From contig CM053804.1 in NCBI GenBank assembly GCA_028671895.1, positions 997,001 through 1,061,000 of the forward strand: a stretch of 64,000 nt of DNA, read 5' to 3'. The position numbers and the translations under genes are program-made. Every line of letters begins with the position of its first letter. Position 1 is the first letter of the stretch. The DNA is from Oenanthe sinensis. Lineage: Eukaryota > Streptophyta > Magnoliopsida > Apiales > Apiaceae. The notes under the pieces were generated by a model. It was given only the letters and a program-made list of their open reading frames with translations. It was not told where the DNA came from and did no database searches. Positions 11,994 to 25,300 of the stretch are shown one piece after another.

Positions 11994-14900
11994 CTAGGAC
12001 TGGTGCTGAGATGGCATTCTCTCAGATCTATTCCCCCGGCGGATGTAGGCAGGCCTGATACCAGTATTAGGGGCACCTAGAAGCTCATGGAAGGGCACCC
12101 AGATAGGTTCTCTCTCAGCTTGACTTGATGAAAAGAAGTAAGATTGTTCTCTTTCCCAGGCATGGTAACGATTTGGCATAGAGTTTTGTGCTTCTAAAAT
12201 ATTTCTTCCTGCTGATGAGGTCGATGGGAACAAGTAGGACCCCCGTGCCTGCCCAGACAATGTGGCACCTGGTTCACCTTGAGTCATGTTCATGTGACCG
12301 TTAGATCTTCGAGGGGAGGGAACAAGTGGGGTGCTCTCACCTTGTGAATTTCCAGGAGGATGCTGGAAATATGCCTGGAGAGCTAGCATGCGTTCCCGGA
12401 ACCGAGCAGCACTGTCAGGGAATGGAGTTGGCATGGAGGTGGCAACTGAGCTCCCAGCCCTATCATTAATGCTATACAATCACATGAAAAGTTAACATCC
12501 TATATGGAAAAAGGAAAAAATATGAAAGATATAAAGCAACATGTTGGAGGATCAAAGGATTTACCTCCAAAGTTTGTCATAATTATTAAATATCAGTAAC
12601 GACCCTTTACACACAAACACACAGCCTAATAGTATATGATCATATTCATGACATACAACAGAAAAAAAGATTATATTATTTTCAAAGCTATAATATATGA
12701 CTGCGCAGTTATTTGTTTGTTTGTCAACAGGACTGAAAAGTACGTTGCTAGAGTAATACTCACAAGAACTAATTATGATCCCTTGTATGCAATAGAACAC
12801 TGGAACCTGTTCTTTAATTGAATGAAAGTACAGTCAAATGCATAGGCGGTTTGATTAAAAAATATAAAAAATCAAGCATAAATGATGCAGCTACATAAGG
12901 TGGTTTAGGCTTACCCATGGTCAACAGCAGATGGATGGACAAAATATCCTGATCTCGCCATACCAAAATTGTCTCTGGCTACCCTTTGAGTCATTGATGG
13001 GGATGGGGGCTGATCAGGACCAGCAACACGGCTGCTTGCTGTAGGAAAGAGAGATGAGTGCTGCCCCCAGCTGCGATAATAGACTATCATAGAGAGAAAA
13101 ACACAAGAGGTAGGTATCTCACTTGCAGCTGATTGGTTGTTCCAGTGACCGCTGAAAGTAGAGCCATTAGAAACATTTCCACTGGTATGTAAAGATGAGG
13201 AATATGATCCAGAGTAGGCAACATATGGCCGATGATGAGAACCAGACGATACAGCTGTAGGTTCAACAATCACACCATGTTGTCTGACGATAAAATTATC
13301 TGACAAGAACAGGTTTGTGATTACTCAAGGTCACGGAGAGTAATACAAATTACACAGTAAACTAAACTTACACGCAGTTGATGAGAGAGCGCCTTCGCTG
13401 CAATATAGAAAAATAGCGTCAGCAAATTATTTATGATGTAAAATGTACATTTTAGTTGAACACTTTAATTACCTAACTGAAAATATGATGCACAAAGGCT
13501 AGCTCAAGCACACGACTTGTTCGAACTTGAATAAGTTATATAGCTACAATGTATAGGAAACTAGTCTACTGGCAAACACACACAAACTTTGTGCAGTTAA
13601 CACATTACTCATTATACAAGGATAAATATAAAACACGAAGTGGTAAGAATATATAGGTAATAAACAAAATAAAGCAAGTGCAGTATGCATGGTAAGTACA
13701 ATAATTAAATTTCTGATTACAAGTATAATTGTGAAAAATTATTTTTATTTTATGAAAGGACACATAGAAAGTAGACAGAGGGGAAGTAGGGAGATCGGAA
13801 TTTCCACCATCAACATCTCTATCCACGCTATAACAGGTAAATACATATTTTTTCTCCTATAGAATAATAAAGAGAGAACAAAGAGTTGTTGCGCAGATAT
13901 TTCAAGCTGAACCAACCATGAATTCCACATACTTTATATACAGATTAAAGCATGGAAGCTTGAATAGAAAAAACATAAACTGGCATCGGCCTTCAGCAGT
14001 TCAGCAAACCAATATTCGTCCCCAAAACATATGTATTACTAAATACCTTGCATATGAGGATTGTGCATGTGTAACGCATCTACAAAACCAAGGTATTACA
14101 GCACCTCCAAAACAACCTGTACTTCTTCCCACTTTAGCTCACTTAAAAATTATATTCATGGGAACTTATGTGTAGTTCAGTTGTAAAAGAATGTATTGAT
14201 ATAAAATTAATGTGGGGTTTATTTATTCTGAATGGTGGAAGTCTTAATAAATATTAATTAGTAATCCCAAAAAACTAATTTTTATATTTAAAAATATACG
14301 TCACACTTGGGATCTAGCAAATGTTTTACAAATAAGCCCAGATGATATAATTTTCGCATAATAACAGGAGAATACAATATTGTCATACATTTTTAAACCT
14401 AGAGTGCTTTAACATGGTACAGAGTAATAACAATAGTGCTCAGAAACAGATAAACAATTTAGAAAACAATAAAATAGTAAAGGGTAGAAGTGCACCGTGT
14501 AAAATTCATTTTAGGTTTATAAAGATTACTCACAATTGAATTTAATGAGCTAATGAAGTAATAATTAAGAAACTAAGTATTAGGAAATTAACTATGGACT
14601 AAAGACAGAGCATTTACATATTAATAAATAAATTTAGCATGCCTCCACTTAACAATCAGCGTAAAAATTTAACATAAGAAAAGGGTAACTTTAAACTTAT
14701 CTTGAAGGTGACAATGACGTCGAATTGACGGCAGAGAAAAACCCTGCATTCAGGCAAGCTGCCTGGTGGTGAAATTAGCGGCTTGGTTCATTCTTCGTCC
14801 AGTGTTTTTTTACCAGTAGTGCTTGCTTAGTAATTGTATATGTTTCGCTTGGTTAATGGTTTATATTACAGTAAACTCAAGTGGAGTGTTAATTGGACTA

Positions 14901-15499
14901 TTGAATATCTTTAAATTATTAATTTGGGATTATGGGTCAGGCGAAGGGTGATTACTTTTAATTATATACTCCCTCCGTCCCAATTTACTTGTCCAGTTTG
15001 ACTTTCACGCGTATTTTAAGGTGCATTGACTGCATAGCTACATAAGTTATTTTTAAAATTTTCTTTTTGTAAATAAAAATTTTAAAAAAGAAAATTTAAA
15101 AAATAACTTATGTAGCTAAGCAGTCAATGCACCTTAAAATACGCGTAAAAGTCAAACTGGACAAGTAAATTGGGATGGAGGGAGTACTTGTATCTTTCTT
15201 TTTTTGAGGGAAAATATGTTGGTGTCTCATCTAGTGGAAAATTATTGAGCTAGATAGCCAGTTCTTAGAATGTGCGGTAAACCAAGTGATTTGTTAGCTG
15301 TTTAGGTGCAGGATAGAAAGAGAACTCTGGAAACGAATAAAAAATACAAAAGAAGCCAGACAACTTTAAAACATAAAAATGAATTCAAGACGGACGAGGG
15401 TAAAAAAGAAGAAGAGAATTTCAGATGCAGCTGTGCTTACCCAAAGGATGATGGAATTCGCGTATATCCATTAACTGGACACCAGTGAACTACAAACGT
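11994..15499 (-). pseudogene. Duplicate exons 3-6 of RFI2-like gene A (assembly copy)
   Basis: Exons at 15441-15499, 13372-13397, 12915-13299 and 11994-12471 are identical to exons 3-6 of gene A at 25775-25833, 23706-23731, 23249-23633 and 22328-22805. Exons 1 and 2, which carry the RING domain, are missing from this copy because the contig ends at 18783. The reading frame is open throughout and ends at the normal stop codon. It is therefore not a decayed gene but half of gene A seen twice because two overlapping contigs were not merged. A gene finder may report it as a separate truncated locus. Confidence 0.85.
14969..15184. mobile_element. Stowaway MITE in intron 3 of gene A (first copy)
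   Basis: A 216-bp near-perfect palindrome beginning CTCCCTCCGTCCCAATTTAC and ending in its complement ...GGGATGGAGGGAG, flanked by TA on both sides (14967-14968 and 15185-15186). This is the Stowaway (Tc1/mariner) signature. The near-perfect arms suggest a recent insertion. Confidence 0.93.
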
Positions 15500-15521
15500 C
15501 TGCAAAATCAACAAAAAAGAA

Positions 15522-15544
15522 TATATATATATATATATATATAT
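15522..15544. repeat. (TA)n microsatellite (first copy)
   Basis: About eleven TA units in intron 2 of gene A, just upstream (in gene sense) of exon 3. Repeated at 25856-25878. Confidence 0.85.
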
Positions 15545-17515
15545 AGTGGCCACTAAGATATAAAAAAAAATCTATTTTTATGATTCTAGAAAAAATGAAC
15601 AGTAAGCAACAGATTAATTGACAAACAATTCGAAAAAACCAGCCTTGCTGCAGGATAAGTGTTCTAATTTGAAAGCTCAGCAAAAGCCTCAATACAACCA
15701 TCAATACATAAAAAGAACATGTCAGGGTTTAAGCAATAAGACATCAATGTATACTATACAGCAGGACATCAGACGAGAAACAAATTTAATTCATGAGGCA
15801 GGTAATAGCTCTGCTCAGGATTTCCAAAATCTGACAAGATAATCACACGATAGTTTTGAAGCAATCAAGGAACATATGTCTAAGGATGAACACAATTAAC
15901 CATATTGAAACAGATGGTGTGAATTATTAATCCAAAGTAATAGATATTAGAGTTTAAAAGCCTCAATTGCAAGTCGAAAGCAGGGGTAGACTCGCTACTT
16001 AAAAAGCTTTTAGCTTGCAATTTGGTTGGTGTTCTTACATTTTGGTGAAGATTAGTGCTTTATCTTCCTAAAACTTGTAGTGTTTTTGTGCTTTTTTGCG
16101 ATCATGGCCATGATGCTGTTTACCAGTTGACAACAAGTCGTTCTGGCACCTATATGCAGCAAGTCATCTAGTCTCGTAGGATTTAAGTTGGCCTCAAAAC
16201 ACCAACCTCGTTTGTTGAAAATGGAAGACACAAAAATTAAAATTTGCATATTTAAAGGATCCTAGCTGCATTTCTCTTCTATAACGCCCTAATCGCGCTT
16301 AGATAAAAATGATCAAATTTTTTATCAATCAAACTTTATGGCAGCACTTATAAGGTTCCAAAGATGGCTTGCTTTGGGTCATTTTGTAGTGGATTTAAGC
16401 TCTAATTTCTTTTATTTCATCATCTTAGCCTTCGGTAAGCCAGTTATAATTATTATATCTGTAAGTACGAAAAAAGTAAGCTGAGTCCTCACTTTTCAAT
16501 ATTTAGTGTTTGATTTCAAGACCTCCCTTCTTTCATTAATAGAAAACTATATTCGTGATAAGCAGACATAGCAAGACTATTGGTCACTAAGCATTAAGCT
16601 TATTCATTAGTATTATTAATCTATTACTCTTTACTAAAAGCCATAATTAATAGATTAATACACCATGGCACCATATTTTGGTTAACATCAATTATTAGCC
16701 TTTTATACCTATTATCTATCGTGATATATTCTATTTTAATATTTTTACAATAGGATTCCTTAAAAATAGAAATTCAACCATAATCCTATTAAAGCGACAA
16801 ATTCGATAATATAAACATATATTATCATTCAAACAATCATGGTTATCACGGCGCCAAGTCGAGTCTCACCACCAAGTACCTTCGAAAAGACTAGTCGACA
16901 AGTCAGCCAACTGGTCGTAAAAAATCGACCAAGTCGGTTCATTAGGCAGTTTTAATGAATAATATAACTAAACACAACAATTTCATAATTTAAATTAGAA
17001 GTAACAGAAAAATATGTTCAAATTAAGCATAGTTACAACATAATAACATCCAAATACCATATATGTCCAAACAGATAAAAACATAAGTGATGACGAAAAT
17101 CAAATGAAGTTGATGCATGACAAGCTTAAAACAAACATCACCTTGGTCGATTGAACTGCAAAACATTTATCCATCCCAAGTTAATCCCCAAATTGATAAT
17201 GGTTGTAAGTGGATTCAAGTCTATGGGTTTCCTAGAATGACAACTAATATGAAAAGACTGATACCTGTAGACCTATTATCAGAACTGTTATAGGTAACTC
17301 AGCAGTAGATAAAATCCTATCCCAACTAGACACATGTTCTCCTACAAGACACCAAATTAGATCACCTATACTCTTATTAACGACCTCAGTCTGTGGGGTG
17401 AAAGGCGATAGAGAAAACGAGACTAGTCCCAAAAGTAAATTGTAGAGAGCATGATAATAAATATAATTATGCAAAATCATTGCGAAACTGATCTTCAGTG
17501 ATCTCTCTGACCTTA

Positions 17516-17714
17516 TGTAATATTTGTACGATTACGACAGTTAGGCATCACAGTTAGGATAGCTAGAGATATTGAGTAATAGTTAGCACAGCTAGAGATA
17601 TTGAGTAATTACAACAAGGATATCTCCTCTAATTACAACCAAGATTCTTTGTGTGTGTATGTAGTTGTGTAATGCAATACAATGAGATCAAGGGGAATTA
17701 CTCATATTCTAGCA
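17516..17714 (+). mobile_element. Copia-type LTR with primer-binding site (first copy)
   Basis: A 199-bp LTR beginning TGTAATATTTG and ending TTCTAGCA, followed directly by TGGTATTAGAGCC (17715-17727), a primer-binding site for initiator methionine tRNA. The LTR contains two near-identical 30-bp words with GCTAGAGATATTGAGTAAT. Only a short stretch of internal sequence follows and no pol is left. The second copy is at 27850-28048. Confidence 0.65.
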
Positions 17715-17943
17715 TGGTATTAGAGCCATACATCCTACCCTAGTTCCCATTCTGTTTCTTCAAACTTTGGATAGAAGAATATGAGTTGCATCAATGGGAG
17801 TGGAATCACACTATACATTCTCCTTATAGCTCTCAAGGTGAATCGGTACAAGACATCTCTGAATCCTATTTATGACATATAAATAAGGTATATATGCAAA
17901 TTAGGATTCTTAACTTAGTTAGGAATTCGGGACGAACCTCAAT

Positions 17944-18208
17944 ACATGCAAATTCCTCTTTCGGCAGTCTCTAAATTCTAGGGGTAGTGGTTATTCTATA
18001 GTTAGATCACCGTAGGACTAATGGCTTTTATATTATTTATCCATTAAATCTATCTTGATTTTGATTCATTATTAAATGAATCGTTATGGGTTGTCCTACA
18101 TGTAAATTCCCCTTTCTGCGGTCTGGAATTCTAGGAGTAGTGGTTTTGTGTAGTTAGACCACATTAGGACTAGTGGATTTTATATTGTTTATCCATTAAA
18201 TCTATCTT
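17944..18208. repeat. Two diverged tandem units, period 154 bp (first copy)
   Basis: The unit at 17944-18055 (ACATGCAAATTCC...TCTATCTT) recurs at 18098-18208 (ACATGTAAATTCC...TCTATCTT) with scattered substitutions. It lies between the Copia LTR piece and the Ty3 LTR start. The second copy is at 28278-28542. Confidence 0.7.
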
Positions 18209-18783
18209 TTTTCGTATTTTAAATTGTTGTTTTGCATCACTATACTATAATTATTAAGCTAATAACTTATTTACTTATTGATTTCCTTTGTTATGCTACT
18301 GAATGTGACAATCGTCTACTCGGGTATTTTGAGTTTTTTTATTGTAAATTAATTGGGCATATAAATATATCGATATATAGTACATTGTACATTTTAAAAC
18401 AACTTGACAGTCAAACTATAGACTACCTGAACTTGACTTTGTGATATCTTTGATTATAATGTTTCGTGGAAGTTGATTTTGGCAGAAACATGCATAAAAG
18501 CGCCACAGAGTAACCACTGATGGCTGAAGTCAAGGTGGTGGTGGATGATAAAAGACAAACTTACTTGTTTACTTGATGACAGAAGAGTAGAAACATAGTA
18601 CAAGTGTAGTTGAATAATAGAGACATATTGATGTAGGACAAGTGATGGAAAAAGCAGAAAGAGAATATTTAGGAGAAGTACAAGAGGCTCTGGAAGCCCA
18701 TTAATTAATTTTTATTTTTTAAATTGGTTATTATATAATTATCTTTTAGAGATTAAGTTGAATCAGGAAAGTAGTTAAGAGTT

Positions 18784-18883
18784 NNNNNNNNNNNNNNNNN
18801 NNNNNNNNNNNNNNNNNNNNNNNNNNNNNNNNNNNNNNNNNNNNNNNNNNNNNNNNNNNNNNNNNNNNNNNNNNNNNNNNNNN
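18784..18883. other. Assembly gap, 100 N
   Basis: Exactly one hundred N, a conventional placeholder for a gap of unknown size. The DNA left of it repeats from 29117 backwards and the DNA right of it repeats from 8550 onwards, so the true gap is most likely negative (an overlap). Confidence 0.97.
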
Positions 18884-20626
18884 ACACTAGAATAACCCGT
18901 CGTGAGATTCTACATGTTAATAAGTGTAATAAGTAATTCTCACTGTGATAATGATGTAATGATCCTCTGACTTGAAATCATTATATTTCTGTACGAGAAT
19001 TAATATACTTTGATTACATTAAAAGTTACCTTTAACCGGGTGATGATAAAAACGAATATTGGGTATATTATAAATCGTATGAGAAATATGAATGATCTAA
19101 ATGAAATTTAATCCTCCTAATTTTAGAAGTGATATTATTGGTCTCTTATTTAAGTGAGACTATGAAATGCACGGTCATGCTCAAATTTTGATTTGATTTT
19201 AATAGTTTACTCATCGATTAAGAAAATAAAGATTAAATTATGAAGAGGATGACACGAGACATGCCTTGAGTTTAATCTATAATATCAAAATTAAAGGAAT
19301 TATATTACATGACACATTATTCACGAAAGACTTAATCAAATTACTTATTTTATTATTATTACTTGAGTAGCAATGATGTATTATTAGATGCCGCTCATTG
19401 TTTACAATTTTAATTAAATATTAAAATTATTGTCAACGTAATAATAACCTACACGGTCACACATAAAAAACGCTTGAAGGATAAATAATTTAAATTAAGT
19501 AATTTATTTTATTTATGATATTAATTAAGTATGACTTAATTAATTATATAAATAGAATAAATGAATTACTTAAACTAATTCGAAAATTAGTAATTAATTA
19601 ATTAAGTGAGACTTAATTAAATAATTTAGAATTTTGGATTAGTATTAATTATAATTAGAAAAATTATTCCTCTCTCTATATAATCTATTTAATAAGAGAC
19701 ACATATTTTACAAGAACACTAGCCGTTTTGAGAAAAGAGGCAGAGATAGAGAGAAGCAGTGCTAGTACATATCAATCGTTCATGAAAAGTATTCGTGTGG
19801 ACACCGTAGAGCGTAGTTCACGAGAGCGGAATGCGTGGTGATTAAACAAGTTTTGGACATTCATTAATCTTCCATTAATGAACTGTTAAAGTTTTTTAAG
19901 GTATTTGTTCTTTATCTCCGAATTAAATCTTTTATTTTCGCATGGATCCTGCAGATGATTTCGATTTATATTACGTTTTATATTTATTTTTCGCATTTTT
20001 CCATTACGTTTGTGCCTCGAAACCCTTCAAAAATTACCCGATAACATAACATAAAACATCAAAAAAACATGACACGCAAGTAAACAATTACAATTATATA
20101 AATCGGTTCGATAAAAATATTATAAATCACTCTTTTAACATGATTTAAATGCACGATATCATTATAAGTATTGTATTAAACAAAATTAACATTTGAAACG
20201 AGCTTAAAATCTATTATCTTGAAAAAGTTTATAAAGTTTGTAAAATAAGGAGTTTTGTAATTGAATATAAGCTTATATATATAAATATTTAAAAATATAA
20301 AATATTTTGATGTTTTTAATATTCAAACATATTACTATTACACATTATAAAAAATTTACAATATTAAAAATAAATTTTCCCTATCATTATAATATATTAT
20401 ATATTATAAATTGAGGTACATGTTTACATTTGACCTCTAACATCATATATTTATGCTATATTATTAAAACTGAAATATAAAAAAATTTGGTCGGTTGAAC
20501 TACGAGCCTAAAAAATATAAATGTTTATATTAAATACAATTTAATCGGTCAATACTAAATCACCGGCCCAAAAATATACATATTTATATTAAATACAATT
20601 TTACTTATTATAATACAGACTCAATG

Positions 20627-20660
<34 letters not shown>

Positions 20661-22327
20661 ATTAACTAAGATTTTATTTTAAGCTCAGACTATATATATT
20701 TATTATAACACGGATTCAAATTATATACATATTTATATTAAATAAAACACTATCAAATATACTTAACTTTTATAAACCCAAAAAATATACATATTTATTA
20801 TACAAAATTTTTAAATATTATCAAAATATATCTTCTAAATAATTTATTATCACTCACATCTTTGATAAATTTATATAAAATAAGAAAATATATCATAGAT
20901 ATTAATATAAATTCTTAATATTATAAAAAATTATATTAAATATCAATAAAAATATAACATAAAAAATAAATTTATTTAAATATTAGTCATAGTTTATAAT
21001 CAAACAAAATTGCAATTGTAATTGCAACTCTTTTTAAAAAAAGATAAAAGAAAAAAAATTGATTTCAATTACATTTGATTATAAATTGTATTTTTGCAAC
21101 AATTATCCGTAAATAGTAAACTCGCAAACGAATTTTAAAAACTTAATATTTTCATTAATTTCTAAATATTTTAAATATATATACAACATTAAGGACTACC
21201 TACCGCAAGTGAATCTTATAAACTTTAGATCCGAAGTTGGGTTTGTCAAAAAAGAAATCTATTTAGTATCATTTTAATTTATTAAATTTTAATGACTCTT
21301 TGATATTAATTTTTTTTACCCGGAAATACGTTTCCGATATAACTTATAAATGATATTTTTTAATCATTTTATTTATATAGAAATATAAAGTATAAATTTA
21401 TATATATAATGAAAATTTTTTAAAAATTATTTACAAATATCTTGAAATACATATAAAAAGAAATAATTCTTATAAAATAAGACGGAGGGAGTATATATAA
21501 TAAATAAGGGTTTAACTTTTTTAAAATGACGGATCCCAAATTCTTTGGTCGGAATCCTTCACTTGGATCTCGTAGCATATGTACTTTCTAAAAGGGCAAA
21601 GCATATTTAACTGTGAAATGCCCAACGTAAACAATAAAAATATAGTATACCATACAACGATTCTTCGTAACTATAGTATACCATACTATCATGTATTTGA
21701 CAAATAACTATACTAGTTACAACATCAGCTCAGAACTTGAAATAGCAATTTGTATGTCTTAAAGAGAATGTATCAGTTTTATTATTAATTGTTTTATTTA
21801 ATAGGGACCAGGCAGTCTAAAATTTTTATCTACTTAATAGCCAAATGGACATTTATTTTGTTGATGTGAATGAGAATCATAGGGATGGAAATGGGGATAT
21901 ACGAGAGTGAATGATGTGAAATTTTAGTGGTATGGAGGGTATATGATTTGATCATTTGGGGGGAATGAGGGGATGAGATTCTCATTCCACACGGCCAAAT
22001 TATTAATCGAAACACTAACACATAGGATTATGGTTTCGATTCTGGTTGACCAGACTCGTTAACCATGAAACAAACTACATATTTTTATGCAATTCACCAT
22101 ATGTCCTTAGTTCTCTTTATCTTATAGACACAAGCCAAGAAAACACATAATCCACGTACTATATGTGGCAGCCAAGATGTATCGTTTCTAGGGCCACAAA
22201 CAGTCACAAGTGTCTGCCTAACATAGCAAACATTCAACACACACCATTAGTAGAGACTTCGAGGCGTACAGATTCTTCAGATTTAAATCATAGCGATGAT
22301 ACTTTTAAACGATAGATCAGAACAAGT

Positions 22328-25300
22328 CTAGGACTGGTGCTGAGATGGCATTCTCTCAGATCTATTCCCCCGGCGGATGTAGGCAGGCCTGATACCAGTA
22401 TTAGGGGCACCTAGAAGCTCATGGAAGGGCACCCAGATAGGTTCTCTCTCAGCTTGACTTGATGAAAAGAAGTAAGATTGTTCTCTTTCCCAGGCATGGT
22501 AACGATTTGGCATAGAGTTTTGTGCTTCTAAAATATTTCTTCCTGCTGATGAGGTCGATGGGAACAAGTAGGACCCCCGTGCCTGCCCAGACAATGTGGC
22601 ACCTGGTTCACCTTGAGTCATGTTCATGTGACCGTTAGATCTTCGAGGGGAGGGAACAAGTGGGGTGCTCTCACCTTGTGAATTTCCAGGAGGATGCTGG
22701 AAATATGCCTGGAGAGCTAGCATGCGTTCCCGGAACCGAGCAGCACTGTCAGGGAATGGAGTTGGCATGGAGGTGGCAACTGAGCTCCCAGCCCTATCAT
22801 TAATGCTATACAATCACATGAAAAGTTAACATCCTATATGGAAAAAGGAAAAAATATGAAAGATATAAAGCAACATGTTGGAGGATCAAAGGATTTACCT
22901 CCAAAGTTTGTCATAATTATTAAATATCAGTAACGACCCTTTACACACAAACACACAGCCTAATAGTATATGATCATATTCATGACATACAACAGAAAAA
23001 AAGATTATATTATTTTCAAAGCTATAATATATGACTGCGCAGTTATTTGTTTGTTTGTCAACAGGACTGAAAAGTACGTTGCTAGAGTAATACTCACAAG
23101 AACTAATTATGATCCCTTGTATGCAATAGAACACTGGAACCTGTTCTTTAATTGAATGAAAGTACAGTCAAATGCATAGGCGGTTTGATTAAAAAATATA
23201 AAAAATCAAGCATAAATGATGCAGCTACATAAGGTGGTTTAGGCTTACCCATGGTCAACAGCAGATGGATGGACAAAATATCCTGATCTCGCCATACCAA
23301 AATTGTCTCTGGCTACCCTTTGAGTCATTGATGGGGATGGGGGCTGATCAGGACCAGCAACACGGCTGCTTGCTGTAGGAAAGAGAGATGAGTGCTGCCC
23401 CCAGCTGCGATAATAGACTATCATAGAGAGAAAAACACAAGAGGTAGGTATCTCACTTGCAGCTGATTGGTTGTTCCAGTGACCGCTGAAAGTAGAGCCA
23501 TTAGAAACATTTCCACTGGTATGTAAAGATGAGGAATATGATCCAGAGTAGGCAACATATGGCCGATGATGAGAACCAGACGATACAGCTGTAGGTTCAA
23601 CAATCACACCATGTTGTCTGACGATAAAATTATCTGACAAGAACAGGTTTGTGATTACTCAAGGTCACGGAGAGTAATACAAATTACACAGTAAACTAAA
23701 CTTACACGCAGTTGATGAGAGAGCGCCTTCGCTGCAATATAGAAAAATAGCGTCAGCAAATTATTTATGATGTAAAATGTACATTTTAGTTGAACACTTT
23801 AATTACCTAACTGAAAATATGATGCACAAAGGCTAGCTCAAGCACACGACTTGTTCGAACTTGAATAAGTTATATAGCTACAATGTATAGGAAACTAGTC
23901 TACTGGCAAACACACACAAACTTTGTGCAGTTAACACATTACTCATTATACAAGGATAAATATAAAACACGAAGTGGTAAGAATATATAGGTAATAAACA
24001 AAATAAAGCAAGTGCAGTATGCATGGTAAGTACAATAATTAAATTTCTGATTACAAGTATAATTGTGAAAAATTATTTTTATTTTATGAAAGGACACATA
24101 GAAAGTAGACAGAGGGGAAGTAGGGAGATCGGAATTTCCACCATCAACATCTCTATCCACGCTATAACAGGTAAATACATATTTTTTCTCCTATAGAATA
24201 ATAAAGAGAGAACAAAGAGTTGTTGCGCAGATATTTCAAGCTGAACCAACCATGAATTCCACATACTTTATATACAGATTAAAGCATGGAAGCTTGAATA
24301 GAAAAAACATAAACTGGCATCGGCCTTCAGCAGTTCAGCAAACCAATATTCGTCCCCAAAACATATGTATTACTAAATACCTTGCATATGAGGATTGTGC
24401 ATGTGTAACGCATCTACAAAACCAAGGTATTACAGCACCTCCAAAACAACCTGTACTTCTTCCCACTTTAGCTCACTTAAAAATTATATTCATGGGAACT
24501 TATGTGTAGTTCAGTTGTAAAAGAATGTATTGATATAAAATTAATGTGGGGTTTATTTATTCTGAATGGTGGAAGTCTTAATAAATATTAATTAGTAATC
24601 CCAAAAAACTAATTTTTATATTTAAAAATATACGTCACACTTGGGATCTAGCAAATGTTTTACAAATAAGCCCAGATGATATAATTTTCGCATAATAACA
24701 GGAGAATACAATATTGTCATACATTTTTAAACCTAGAGTGCTTTAACATGGTACAGAGTAATAACAATAGTGCTCAGAAACAGATAAACAATTTAGAAAA
24801 CAATAAAATAGTAAAGGGTAGAAGTGCACCGTGTAAAATTCATTTTAGGTTTATAAAGATTACTCACAATTGAATTTAATGAGCTAATGAAGTAATAATT
24901 AAGAAACTAAGTATTAGGAAATTAACTATGGACTAAAGACAGAGCATTTACATATTAATAAATAAATTTAGCATGCCTCCACTTAACAATCAGCGTAAAA
25001 ATTTAACATAAGAAAAGGGTAACTTTAAACTTATCTTGAAGGTGACAATGACGTCGAATTGACGGCAGAGAAAAACCCTGCATTCAGGCAAGCTGCCTGG
25101 TGGTGAAATTAGCGGCTTGGTTCATTCTTCGTCCAGTGTTTTTTTACCAGTAGTGCTTGCTTAGTAATTGTATATGTTTCGCTTGGTTAATGGTTTATAT
25201 TACAGTAAACTCAAGTGGAGTGTTAATTGGACTATTGAATATCTTTAAATTATTAATTTGGGATTATGGGTCAGGCGAAGGGTGATTACTTTTAATTATA

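Larger units (their letters stand above)
8550..18783. repeat. First copy of 10,234-bp contig overlap
   Basis: This block is repeated at 18884-29117 with a constant offset of 10,334. Every frame and repeat checked has the same length and sequence in both copies, with no indel. It runs exactly to the left edge of the N gap. Contents: right part of the solo LTR, A+T-rich DNA, exons 6-3 of RFI2-like gene A, a Stowaway, and a Copia LTR fragment. Confidence 0.95.

Noticed and set aside
12636..12821. Short frames on both strands between exons 5 and 6 of gene A
   Set aside because: They lie in an intron bounded by good splice sites and have no counterpart in gene B.
11994..23640. Two separate RFI2-like loci with identical C-terminal exons
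   Set aside because: Identity extends through introns, MITEs and microsatellites and stops exactly at the gap edges; one locus seen twice is the simpler reading.
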